DNA from: Cenococcum geophilum 1.58
Lineage: Eukaryota; Ascomycota; Dothideomycetes; Gloniales; Gloniaceae
Length of the DNA: 64,000 bases
Assembly (NCBI GenBank): GCA_001692895.1
Contig: KV748199.1
Coordinates: 496,001-560,000, forward strand
Reading direction: 5' to 3'
Position numbers and translations under genes: made by a program. This document shows positions 43,901 through 55,193 of this stretch, one piece after another (position 1 is the first letter of the stretch; each line of letters opens with the position of its first letter). Under the pieces are notes generated by a model that saw only the letters and a program-made list of their open reading frames with translations, did not search any database and had not been told where the DNA came from.

Positions 43901-45830
43901 GTTATAAAATACGGAAAGGATCTTCCTAAGAAAGTATTGTAGATAAGTATAACTTATATAAATCCGGCATACGCTTCCTTTAGGTCAGTCTAGTTAATAT
44001 AAAGGTTAAGATAGGGTTTATTAATTTTCTATTTTAAGAACCTTCGTAAGACCTAACGCTTAATTTTAGTAAGGCTATAGTGTTGATATTCCGTTGTCTT
44101 AGGGCCTTAAAGCTTAACTCCTAGGGCGTTAATACCTAAATAATAAAGGCTTATAGGTCCTGGATAACCTAGATATAGGTGCTATAGTTATGCATTACCT
44201 TTTGCATTTAGATAAATGTCTCTTAACAATATTCTGCGCTTCCATTAACGGCGTAGTAGTTAGCTTATATTAAACGCTAATAGACTTCCTAGTTGTATAT
44301 ACTTAATAGTCTGTTATCTATAACGTTCTTCTATTTAATATAGGATTATATTATCCTTCTAAACTAGAAGATTATTATCTCCTTTACTGTCTTAATAGTA
44401 CCCTTATTTTTAAAGTAGACGGAATAACACTAGATTTATATTAAAGTCTGTATAAAAGGCAACGTCTTTAAGACGTAGGATTCCCTTACTCTTATTTAGT
44501 TTTATAACTTAAATAGTAATGTCGCCGTAACCTAGTATAGGCGCTTCTAAGCTACTGGCGATGACGTATTTATATCTTAAAGCTTTCTTAAAGTTATAGA
44601 AATAAGAGAGGTTATTAAAGATATAGAGAGTAGTTCCAGAGTTAAGAATAGTTAATAGCTTTAGTAGATAATGTTAACCGGTGTGAAACAATTCTAGGAA
44701 TATTGCATTAGCTTCTCCCTTAATCTTAACTATCTCCTAGCTCTTATCCTATTATTATTAAGCCTCGTCTTCTTATTCTTTAAGTCTAATCTTTATAACC
44801 TAGTTAGTGAGATCCTTATTCTTTTCTACCTTCTTTAGTAACCCTTTTAATACGAGCATCTCCGATTATAACTCCTTTGGGTCTCTTATCTTCAAATAAA
44901 TACTAATAGTTTTATAGGGAATGTCCTTATTTCTCGCACGCTAAGTATATAAGTAGTAGCTTCTTATAGGATATCTTCTCATCTACTAGTGACCCGGCTT
45001 TCTTTAAGCGTCTAGTATGTACTAAAGTTTCTTTCCCTAGACCTTTAGTAGTATTAAAGTAATCTATTATAGCTTACTCTGCGAAGTCTGCATTAAAGGT
45101 ACTTCCTCTTATAGTAGTATTGGCTTTCTTTAAGGGTATTCTAAGTCCTTCTTATAGCTCCTTTGCTACTCTACGGTATTTGGAAGATCTTAACTTCTAA
45201 GGGTTATTTAACTCAGTAGTATACTTTATATAGTAGGCGTCGCTAAAGGGTTAAACGACTTCTGCTAATTCTTATAGCCAGATTCTATTAGATATTTAAG
45301 GGATCTTATACTTCTCTTCTAGTACTATTATATACTCCTATTAATCTAACTACTAATTCAATTTTAATAAGTATTTAAACCCTTTAAGAGCTTCTGTATA
45401 CTAGTATTATACCTTTTTCCTAATAAACGATAAAGTAGGTTCTATATTCTCCTTTAACTAAGATATCTATTCCTTAACTATAAGAGAAGGGTTAAGCAGT
45501 AGCTTCTTCTAAATTAATACTATAGATATAATTTAGGTGCGAATCTTTTAAAGGTGCTCTTCTTATTTCAGGAAATACTTTATATCCTAATTATAGTATT
45601 ATTTACTATTCTCGTACGCTCTCTGTTAATTTGTTGAAAGCTATATATATAAGGTTACATTCTTATTAAAATCTATAACTTCTAGATAGGCTGGTTCTTA
45701 TAGTAGACCTTATTAAGGTGCTTTCTTATTTAGGTTAATATAGGCCCAAATTCGCTAATCCGCGAGAGCTTAGAGTTGCCATAGCTATTATTCCCAGTCT
45801 TCTGGCTTATTAAGAATAATCGTAGTTAAC
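41000..45830 (-). pseudogene. Copia-3 gag-pol relic
   Basis: On the minus strand, in order: Gag (about 45830-45050); a degraded zinc knuckle with KPGH (about 44995); protease reading TILNSGTTLYIF near 44650-44620, the catalytic Asp being Asn; GAG-pre-integrase and integrase (about 44500-43300); RT with YINDIIFYY at about 42165-42125, where the canonical box is YVDD; RNase H and the C-terminal ADGLTKALPK at about 41145-41116, the least damaged part. The protease-integrase-RT order is that of Ty1/copia. Interruptions are TAA/TAG. Confidence 0.87.
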
Positions 45831-45891
45831 AAACTTATTAGTAAAGTCATTTAACTGATAAGCAAAGGAGGAATTAAGATAGTATTTTGTC

Positions 45892-45960
45892 GTTAGGATC
45901 GTCCTTGTTATTAGGATCATCCTTATTATTAGGATTGTCCTTATTATTAGGATCGTCCTT
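45892..45960. repeat. 18-bp tandem repeat in the 5' part of Copia-3
   Basis: Four units close to ATTAGGATCGTCCTTATT. It lies upstream of or at the start of gag, between the primer site and the coding region. Confidence 0.75.
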
Positions 45961-46140
45961 TAACAATTAAGGTGGAGTCTTATGGAATCTCGTGGAATCT
46001 TATAAAATCTCGTCCTGTAATAATTGAGGTAGGATTTCAATTAGGGTCGTCTTATAACGATAAGGTGTCAGAGTCTAACAATAAGGTAGAATTTCTTTAA
46101 ATAATTAAGTAATAGCTAAATAGCTTCTTATATCGGCGGA

Positions 46141-46153
46141 CTGGGCTTATAAC
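46141..46153 (-). promoter_or_regulatory. Copia-3 primer-binding site (half initiator tRNA-Met)
   Basis: The plus strand reads CTGGGCTTATAAC directly beside the 5' LTR. It is the initiator tRNA-Met anticodon arm CTGGGCTCATAAC with one C-to-T change, so the minus-strand RNA would pair with it. Confidence 0.75.
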
Positions 46154-46339
46154 TGTTAGATAGTTTATATAGAGCTATTTATTAATAAAATGGGTTAATT
46201 AATTAATAATCTTAATTGTGTCTTAATTGTTGCTTAACCTAGGGCCCCTAGGCTTAGACGAAGATATTTACAATACACGTAACCCCATATACGTAACTCG
46301 TGCATATACTACGCCACAGAGAATACAAATTATCTAACA
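46154..46339 (-). repeat. 5' LTR of Copia-3 (RIP-mutated)
   Basis: It is 186 bp, TGTTAGATA to TATCTAACA, differing from the other LTR almost only by C-to-T and G-to-A. Confidence 0.93.
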
Positions 46340-46738
46340 CCCCCCCCCCCTACCCTACTCCTCCCCTAGCTCTGAGCTCTTATAGGTCAAAGCTACATCA
46401 CAAGTCTTAGCGTAGTGTTAGGTTGAATTTACCTTATATCTTCCTCCTTGTTTACCTTTATTAAGTTATATCTTTTCCTTAATATTAACTAAATTTAATT
46501 AATTGACCTAAGGTACGAGTGGTCTATTATATTTAGGTCTTAGATTTTAAACTCCGCCAAGCTAGCTTCTAATTAGTTAGAAAGCTGGCCTCTAATTAAT
46601 TAAAAACAAAACTATATGTGGTAATTTATGGCAGAATCCACGTAACAAACATTAAAATATTATAAATATTAAAATATCTTAGTATTGCACCTTCCTTTAT
46701 TAACACCTTAATTAATACTACTATATACATTCTAAATA
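46340..46738. other. degraded sequence between Copia-3 and the Helitron; possible second copia 3' end
   Basis: An 11-C run, then CTCCCCTAGCTC and GGTCAAAGCTA resemble the Copia-3 internal 3' end beside its other LTR (CCCCTTAGCTTCGACCTAG...GACAAAGCTAA). This suggests that the shared LTR once joined two internal regions. No gene was seen. Confidence 0.35.
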
Positions 46739-49700
46739 TGGCAGATCCTACTATAATTAAGTGCAGCAAATGCTATATCCATAAGCCCCGCCTTAACTTT
46801 GTTAAAGACGGCCCTTTAAAGAAGCTTTTAAAGCTGTGCCAGTTATATTAGTTAAAGGTACATCTTCCCTATATATTACTTCTACTTCTACTTACTTTTC
46901 TAAGTCTCTAAATATAATTTAAATAAGCGGAGAGCTCTTATAGAGTTAGGTTCTACTACTAAGAATTATCCTATAAGGCGCCAGTAAACTACTCCACCTA
47001 AAAATAATACTAAAAACGCCTTCCTGCCTCGCGGCCAGAATAGCCAAGATACTCCTAAAATAGCTTAACGGCGGAAGACAATTAGGGCAATATAACGGGG
47101 GCACTACATTCTTAATTAATGGGGTAAAGCTTACTTACCTACTCCTCTACTATATACTATAGATAAAGCTCCATATAGTAGAAGAGGCACTTTAAATAGC
47201 CTAAATACGTCCTTACTGGAACTAGCTCCTATACCTACCCTACCGCCAATACCTACCTTACCGCTAATACCTATACTACTACTAATACCTACTCTACTAC
47301 TAATACTACCTTCCTTGCAGTAAGCTCCCTTATAGCAAGCTCTGACTATAGCTATACTACTACCCATTTTAGCAGTTAATTGGGAGCGAATTAAGAAGTT
47401 TAAAAGTATATTATAAGCTGAACGTATAGAGATATGTAGTTATTGCAAGGAGCGGTGATTCCAAATAGGCTTAGCTACGGAGGGTAACAATATAGGTGTA
47501 TATAAAGCCTGTATTAAGGACGCTAATAGCCTTAAGGATCCAACCCTTTCTTCTTTATTTAGTAATAGCAATAGGCTTAATTTAGGGCCTATTCCTGGCT
47601 TCCTACCTATACTTACCGCAGTGGAGGAGCTTCTAATTGCGCGCGTATACGTTTATTTGCAAGTTGTGCGTATACACGGCTAGTAATATCGCTATACTAG
47701 CTATATTTACTACTTTAGCTAAAATATACTAAAGACCTAGAGGCAGCTACTACGGCTACCTACTAAACTTAATATACTAGTCGTAAGGCCTATAGTAGTA
47801 GAAGGTAGCGAATACCGTAAGGCGCTCTACTATAGCATAGTAGCTTTACTTTCTAAAGGTCAATTATCCTAATTATCGCGACGTTAAAATATGTAGCACT
47901 TAGCTTACTGGCTTACCTAAAAATAGCTCTATATTAGATTAGCTACCTTATATTAATAAGTTAGAGTCTAATTCTAGTGGCCTAACGGCTTACCCTACTA
48001 CTTCTATATAATATCCTCTTACTATTAATCCTCTGCCTACTAAGCTTAGCAGTAATATACTAAATAGCGAATTTAATAATAATATACTAGATACTTTAGT
48101 TCCTAATCTAGTGCCTAACCTTAGTAAATTAGAGCCTTTAGATCGCGAGGTTTAATACTAATAAGACCTATAAGTAGGCCTAGAGGTTCCTACTATGCGA
48201 TAAATACCTCTCTCTAAGCGATTAGCTAGTTTTATTATGCGTAGCGCCTTTCCTACTCTATTTCCTTATAGTAAAGCCGATTTTAATATACTACAAAGCC
48301 GTACGGTTACCTTAGCTACCTACGCTAAGCATATACTTAAGTATTAGGACGGTCGGTTTGGCCGTTACCCCTTATTTCGCTATTATGTGTTTAATTAGAT
48401 TATAAGAGAGTAAGCCCTTAACACTACCCGTTTCCTTTACAGCCGATTAAATAAAAATGGTCTATTTTTAAATAAGCTTAGTAATGTTATAAATAGTAAT
48501 AGGGGTGGCCAGTTGCTAAATAAGATTATATGGTATATACGGAACCTTAAGGGTACTAGACCTTACTAGAGGCAGAAGAGAAATAAGCTTATAGCTTATA
48601 TTAAGAATATTAAGAGCGGGTCTTTATTCTTTATACTTAGCGCTACTAATCTATATTAGCATAATCTATACTCTTATATACCTCTATTTAATGAATATAA
48701 GGCTACTAATAAGGTTTAGCGCTACTGGATTGCTTTTTAAAATCTCTATAATAATCCGCATATTACTGCTTACTGGCTATATCGCCGCTTTAATCTGTTT
48801 AGGAAGCATATACTTATAGGCCTATTTAATAATACTAACTTTTAGTCCCGATATAAGTGGTAGGTATAAGGTAGCGGCTATATATATAGCTTCTTATAGA
48901 GTTTAATAGCCCTAAGGCCGGATCCATTAGCTATTAAATTAAGGGCAGCTTTTGCTAAGTATTAGGCTACTTTTATATCCGTAATTAATCCTAATTAATC
49001 TAGGCCTTTTAGTCTCTAGTATTCTTTTACTCTTAGCTATAAAGAACAGCTTAATACTAGTAAGCTTCTTACTACCTACCTTAATTAATTTTAACGGCAC
49101 TATAATTGCACCGAATCTTACTGCTTAAGATTAAAGAAAGGCTCTACTAGAGTAAAGGAGTGCCGCTTCTATTTTCTACAGTCTCTCCATAATAAGGCTG
49201 CTCTATTAAAGGATTAAAATCCACATTACTAGATGTTCTGTCCGTAGCGTAATAATAAGCTTCTTAATAGTTATAATGTAGCTATAATATTAGCGTGGAT
49301 GGTAAATATTAATACGTCACCCGCTACAAGTATATTAATAATAGTTAACTATATAGGCAAATATTATAGTAAGGAAGAGAAGAAGTTAACTTCCTACTAA
49401 AAGTTACTCTAATTAGTATAGCCGCACGCTAATAGCCTTTATGCCTTTAGTTTAGTTGTGGTTAGGTTTATAAACAAGCTTATTACTAAACGCGATTAGT
49501 TAGCGTAGGAGGTATACTATTTGCTTCTTAATATTTCCCTTTATAAAGGCTTTAGAAATATAGTAACTTTAAACTACCACTAGGAGGATAATTAAAGCGC
49601 TATGTATAAGCTTAATAATGGGTAACTAAGAGGGTGCGGATTATCTAACTATAAGAAATATAAGCGCCGCCTAAATAGGGTAAAGGATATTACTTTCCTT

Positions 49701-51790
49701 AATTTTCTACTCTATTTTAATTACTTTACTTATAAGCGTTGGCTAAGAGCAAGGCCTTAAGTTATATTGTACTTTCCGTAATATAATAGCGATTATTTCT
49801 ATCTATAGTATCCTAAGTTCTGCCGTATAAAGCTTATTCTTTATTACCCGTAAAAGGAATATAAGGAAGTAGCTATTTATACTAATAAATTTAGGGCCCC
49901 TAATTATATGGCTTTCTATTAGGCTTACGTTAACTTTTATTAGTACCTATTTAACTACTTCTATAATTAGAAACTAGAGGAAGGTCGCGAAACTACTAAT
50001 AATATTAATAAGTTTAAGGGCGATTTCGCAAACAACTTAGAGTTATATTAGTCCTTTAAGGCCCTATATGCCCGCGTTTAAAATACTAATAGAGTTAAAC
50101 TTAAGGATTCTAACAGGCTTAGTAATAGGGAGCTTAATTATAACTATAACTGGAGTATATATTAGGGTACGTACCCAGAGCTTAATAAGAGGACTTATTA
50201 GTAAGAAGTATGGCTATAGCCTCTACTATAGAGCCGCCTATCCTAAATAGTAACTCTATCCTCCTTATAACTAGGTTAGCGTTATATCTATAATGTTATA
50301 GTTAATTACTATAGGTAGATCTAAGTGGGCCTTAGCCCCCCTACTGCGGATTAATATTAATGGAGAGGCAGGAACCGGCAAATCGCATTTTATTACTATC
50401 CTCTTTACTATACTCTGTAATATAGCAAGGGCTAATAGTAAGCCGTTGCTATTAGCTTAAGCTGCCCCTACTAGGGTAGTTGCCTTTAGTATTAACGGCA
50501 GAACTATATATAATCTATTAAGGTTGCTAGTAAACCATCTGTTTAAGAAATTGCCTACTACTAGTCTTACGACTTTATAATAAGCTTTTAAGGATATTTA
50601 CTATCTTATCCTTAACGAGAAATCTATAATTAGGTAAGTATACCTAGCTTAGATTAATTACCGCCTCCGTTAGATCTACCCTACGCGTAATAATAACTAT
50701 TTTAAAGGCTTAAATATCTTATTAGTAGTCGATTTCTATCAGCTTCCCCCTATAGGTTAAGTGGCCTTATATAATAATCTACCCGCTAGGCTATTAGAGC
50801 TCACTAGCTATAAAAAGGGAGCCTATAAGGCGATTAACCGAATAGCTGTCCTAGATTAAGTTATATAGCAAAGCGGTAATAATGCTAAGAGCTCTATATT
50901 TAGGACCGCCCTTATAGAGCTATGTAGTAATTTTATAAGTAAATTAACCTAGAAGCTTCTTTTAACTAGGTATAAGTAGGGCCTATCTACTAATAAGGTT
51001 ACGGGCTTTAATAACGTAATTTAGCTATATAGTATACGCGTTACTATAGGTAAGTATAACACTATTTAGCTTCGCGACCTTTTATAGCCAGTAGTAGCTA
51101 TTAAGTTAGTTAATACTAGTATAGGTATGCGGAAAGTTACTTCTAATTAGTGCGATACTATAGAGAATCTAGCCCTATATATTAGCGTAAAAGTAATGCT
51201 AATATAGAATATCTGGGTTGAACTAGGCTTAGTAAACGGTACTACTAGTATAGTTAAAGATGTTGTATAGAAGGGACACGCGGATATTAAAAAGGATTAG
51301 CCTTAGTTACTACTAATTATAGTAGATAGGTATAACGGACCTACCCTATTTACTTAGTAGGATAGTAAGAAAGTTATCCCTATATTTTCTATACTTCGTA
51401 AGTAGGAGGGTATAAGAGGCTTTTACTTACGGCGTTAATTTCCAATTACTTTAGCTTTTACTTTTACTATATATAAAAGCTAGGGCCTAATACTTAACTA
51501 GGCAGTTCTAGATATTAAGGAAAAGGATAAAACAGCTAGGCTAACCTATATAGTAATCTTATAAGTTAAGAAGCTTTTAGGGCTTATATTTAAACGTAAG
51601 TTTAATATAGAATGATTTTAGTTATCTATAAGTAAGACCAAAGAGGTATAATAAGAAGATTTTATACAGAGGTAGTAGTAACTACTTATAAACGACTTTT
51701 CCTAAATAAGAAATTATATACTAGCTTAGAGGTAAGCGGAGAATATAGTGTTTATCTCGGTTTCCTAATTTTTAAATAGCTTAACTATAA
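46739..51790 (+). mobile_element. autonomous Helitron relic (Rep/Pif1-type helicase)
   Basis: The plus frame starts MADPTIIKCSKCYIHKPR (46739). An 18-bp repeat encodes TANTYL units (47234-47305). A DUF6570-like segment reads LPILTAVEELLIARVYVYL (about 47615-47670). The Rep HUH site reads GSGYIYSFL at 48870-48896, both His codons now TAT. Helitron_like_N continues with ESYCLRLKKGSTR, NSYNVAIILAWMVN and NYIGKYYSKEEKK (about 49110-49385). Pif1 helicase starts NGEAGTGKSHF (50360-50392), then VVDFYQLPPIG (about 50725-50757), and ends near 51700 with FTFTIYKSQGL-like motif V/VI sequence. Helitrons transpose by rolling-circle replication. Many TAA/TAG and the lost HUH make it dead. Ends (5' TC, 3' hairpin-CTRR) were not fixed. 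Confidence 0.88.
47234..47305 (+). repeat. 18-bp tandem repeat within the Helitron N-terminus
   Basis: Four units starting CCTACCCTACCGCCAATA. They preserve frame as a 6-residue repeat; the long antisense ORF here is a shadow. Confidence 0.75.
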
Positions 51791-52152
51791 AATCTAATTT
51801 TCTAAATTTTAACCCCCCTATCCGTTCTACCTTTTTACCGCTTTTAGAGCTGTTAAATATATATATAATGGTATTTAGAGAGAATTAGCAGTATTACTAG
51901 ATCAATATTGCTGCTGTCTATAGCGTTAATTAATTTTTGGAATTTTTTAAGTTTTTTTAAAGGGCGGAAATGTTGCTTATATAAGGAGTTACGTAACCTC
52001 CGAGAATATATGCTACTTAGGACCGCATATTAGCAGCTACAACTTCTCTATACTATAGTTAAGATTTTATATATACCGCACCTAAAGCTACTTATAATAA
52101 CTATTACCTATAAATCTGCCGATTTATAAATTAAAAATTAGACATAGTTAGA
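51791..52152. other. Helitron 3' flanking region
   Basis: No ORF. AGCTACTTATAATAACTATT ... AATCTGCCGATTTATAA (52087-52135) recurs as AGCTACTTATAATAGGCATT ... GATCTGCCGGTTTAAAG at about 55775-55820, so it is a repeat terminus, perhaps the Helitron 3' end. Confidence 0.45.
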
Positions 52153-53548
52153 GCTATTAATAATAATAATTCATTGCTTAACGTCCGATTCGGATCCCTA
52201 TTGGGCCTACGCGGACTACTCCTTATTTATATGTGGGGAGAAAACTCTATTTAAGAAAAATAAGAAAACCCCGTAATCTATCTCCCCGCCTTTTAGGACT
52301 CGCCTACTTAGCGCCTATAAGTCGCCTATAGTGCTCTACTACCTTACTATTTAACCTTCTTAGGAACCACTGCTGCCGTAATAAGCCTATGGACGCGCTA
52401 GTATTATAAACTATTACTCTACTACTATAGAGTTACTAGGGGGCACCTACTGCTCGCCCCCTTGCCTTTTATTACTATTTCCCTTGCAACCCGGAACTAA
52501 TTTAGCCAGGTAGTTATATATTAGCTAGTAATATAGTAGAGTTTAATATACCTGCTTATTTAGGCCTCTACCCCAGTTTTCTAGTGCTTTGGTCCCAAAC
52601 TATAAGCAGTTGGCTGCCACTACTAATTGCGGGGAATTTTACCAGTTCTTTTAGATATCTTATAACGGTATTACCCGAGTACCAGTTTACCCCCTAGTAG
52701 TCTATATAAGAGTTTCCTTCTAGAGTTAGTACACTTTTATATAGCTTAGGAGCCTTCTATAGCCTCTAGTTTTACGCCTTCTTTATTATTTCCGCCGGTA
52801 TAGGCATAAGCTGCCGTTTCTAGGGGTTATAACTTCTATCTTCGCGCCTACTAACGTAATCCTACGGAGGCGTTATAGCTGCATCCTATAATATAGTTGG
52901 GTACACCTTCTACAGACGAGGCTAAGCTACTACCTCTCCCGCCTAAGTAACTCCTATTTGCTCCTTAAGTATATCTTACTAGTAAGCCGCCCTAGAGGCA
53001 AACGGTTCCGTCTATTAATATACCGATACGCGCATCCGTTTTTTTAAGCTATGTAGTAGTCTCTCTAGCTAGGGTGTAATCCTACCTACCTACTAGGTAC
53101 ACTAAAGGTTAAAGCCTAGTTAAGGGATAAGGTCCTTAGAGCTAGTAGTGGCTACTATATACTACGCCCTATAGGAAGCTAGTAGTAATATAGGGGCGTA
53201 ACACCCTATATACTACTAGTTTCCGTTTTACGTTGCCTATAAGAGTCTCCTTATAATAGGCCGACTGTATTTTATAGGAGGGGGGCCGTAGAGACTAGGT
53301 CCCGCACCAGGCGATCTGCTCTCCCCCCTCCTACTAACTAAGCTTATATTCCCCCTTTTTATAAGCTGGCCTATATCTCTAACTATTAAGTCCTTATCTA
53401 ACTGGCCTGTATTTCCCCTGTAGCCTCCCCTATATATATATATTAGGTTATATACACTATACCTATTAAGACCCTTCTATAAGTCGCCTTATATATATAT
53501 ATATTAGATTGCATACACCACGCCTATTAAGACCCTCCTGTAAGTCGC

Positions 53549-53592
53549 CTGTAAGTTAACCGTAAGTTAACCGTAAGTTAACTGTAAGTTGA
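53549..53592. repeat. 11-bp tandem repeat (GTAAGTTAACC, about four units)
   Basis: It lies within LINE-B and follows two copies of a TATATATATA...TATTAAGACCC block (about 53440-53545). Confidence 0.7.
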
Positions 53593-53805
53593 ACGCCATA
53601 GGGCCGTTAAAGCTGGCCTATGTTTCCGCTGCCTAGAGCTTTGCCCGTGTTTTTACCTCGTTAAGCCGTCTAGTCACTATCCGGTTATTATTGCGTTGCT
53701 ATTACATTGCCGGCGCGTCGCCGTTGTCTAGGTCGCGCGTACTATGCCTATTAAGACCCTCTTTTAAGTTACCTGGGTGTACTAGATACTAGATAGGCCC
53801 TTATA

Positions 53806-53880
53806 GAGGGGCCTTAATAAGTTCTCTAGGTAGGGCCTTAATAAGTTCTCTAGGTAGGGCCTTAATAAGTTCTTTGTGGT
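53806..53880. repeat. 23-bp tandem repeat (GGCCTTAATAAGTTCTCTAG, three units)
   Basis: Three near-identical copies, with a fourth degraded one ending at about 53900. Confidence 0.75.
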
Positions 53881-54228
53881 AGCCTTGGGGCCTTAATAAG
53901 TTTTATATAAAGTATCTATAACGCGTTAACCTTAACAAGTTCTTATAAAAAGAGGTTCCCTACGCCCTTGCTATATCCTCTTGGTCTTAGAGCTAGTGTA
54001 AGCCTAAGAGTGTCCTATTATATGCCTAGGGCGCGTCTACGTTAACTAGCTAAATAAGGCTAGTTTTAGGCCTGGCTGCGAGCTAGGTAGTTATACGTTA
54101 GGCGGTTTTTATATCCCAGTTTCCCTTAATGGCCCCCCTAGATAGTATAGTAGAAGCCCTAAGTAGGGGCAGTAGGATTCCTGGTATTGTTAAGGGCGAT
54201 ATACGCGTCGTAGGCTTAACACTACAGA

Positions 54229-54261
54229 GTCGCAACACCAGCGCGCTGCGCGCGCTGCGAC
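54229..54261. repeat. GC-rich inverted repeat at the LINE-B 5' end
   Basis: GTCGCA ... TGCGAC encloses CAGCGCGCTGCGCGCGCTG. It is nearly all CpG/GpC and unmutated inside AT-rich surroundings. Confidence 0.65.
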
Positions 54262-54380
54262 GGCTCTCCTCTATCGCCTCTGCACTTAGCCATCATAAGG
54301 AATGATTTCCCGATAATGTTTCCACCCGCGGCGACGTAGACGCGTGCAGTAGGGCTTCGCGGGCTAGTTAGAGCTATTAG

Positions 54381-54689
54381 TAGGGGTTATTAATTGCGCT
54401 CCCTATAATAAAATTTTAGATTTTAGTAATCTAAAGTCTAGATTATTAAATATAACCGACTACTAAGGCTGTTACTACCTTTTAACTTACTATACCTTAT
54501 ATATATATACAGACTCTTCTTTACCTATTAAATGAACGGACGATTAACCCTAGTTAATAAATATACCCGACTAATAAATAAACCGACGAATTAAATTAAA
54601 AGTTTGGAATATTTAAATAAGGTTCTGCTAAGACGTTAGCTAGACCCTAACCTAGACCCTTCTTAACCTGTTAAATTCTAAAAATAACA
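54381..54689. other. AT-rich spacer, nothing recognised
   Basis: It contains inverted TTTAGATTTTAGTAATCTAA-like words but no ORF or boundary I can support. Confidence 0.4.
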
Positions 54690-55150
54690 ACCTTTACTAA
54701 ATTAAAAATTAACCTTATCCTTAATAAGCCATCTAATTGGATTTAATGGTTCTTTATTATCTAAGACATATCTAAAACTAATAAGGTATAGTAGTATATC
54801 GACCTATCTAAGAAGAAAAAACGATCTTTTAAAGCTAAAACTACTAAGTCGGCTTATACTAAGGGATATACCACCTATAGCTATATTAATAGCAAAGCTA
54901 GACCTAAACTAGCTTACTACCTATAACTAGCTCTACGCCGAATATAAAAACGATCTACGCGTATACTAGAAGTAAAAATAGGATATTAATAACTATATCG
55001 TTCGCACTATATTAGTAGCCTACCTTCCACTTATTAACAGCCTTAGTAGTTACTTATATTAAATATTTAAGGCGTCTCTACTACTATAGTAGCCACTATA
55101 GTAACAGAGACACCTTATACTTTAGTAAGTAATTAAGCCCATCTTATATA
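54690..55150 (+). pseudogene. copia gag fragment
   Basis: The plus frame reads FTKLKINLILNKPSNWIQWF-like sequence (Gln at TAA) and then DISKTNKV and Y.TYSYINSKARPKLAYYL, a copia Gag N-terminus different from Copia-1, -2 and -3. No pol follows. Confidence 0.55.
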
Positions 55151-55193
55151 AGAATCTCGTGCTATTAGTACTTACCAAATTATATACTTATAG

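Larger units (their letters stand above)
40720..46339 (-). mobile_element. Copia-3: full-length Ty1/copia LTR retrotransposon on the minus strand
   Basis: Two 186-bp LTRs start TGT(C/T)AGATA and end TATCTAACA. Read on the minus strand, the 5' LTR (46154-46339) is followed by a half-tRNA-Met primer site, gag, pol, a purine tract AAGGGGGGTG (40906-40916) and the 3' LTR (40720-40905). The flanks are runs of C (40713-40719; 46340-46350), compatible with a CCCCC duplication. The gene-proximal end is nearly RIP-free; the rest is heavily mutated. Confidence 0.93.
52153..54380 (-). mobile_element. LINE-B: internally deleted Tad-type LINE (ORF1 joined to 3' end)
   Basis: It ends on the minus strand in a (TTA/ATT)n tail (52153-52167) and a 3' region that aligns with LINE-A over about 340 bp (52160-52505 with 34390-34730). 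Upstream (52510-54380) no RT motif was found; minus frames give ORF1/gag-like pieces (for example KRKLVVYRVLRPYITTSFL near 53230). The 5' end near 54200-54380 is GC-rich. It is best read as a deletion derivative lacking RT, with low certainty on the ORF1 assignment. Confidence 0.6.

Noticed and set aside
47131..47367. Glycine/valine-rich minus ORF
   Set aside because: Antisense of the 18-bp repeat in the Helitron N-terminus.
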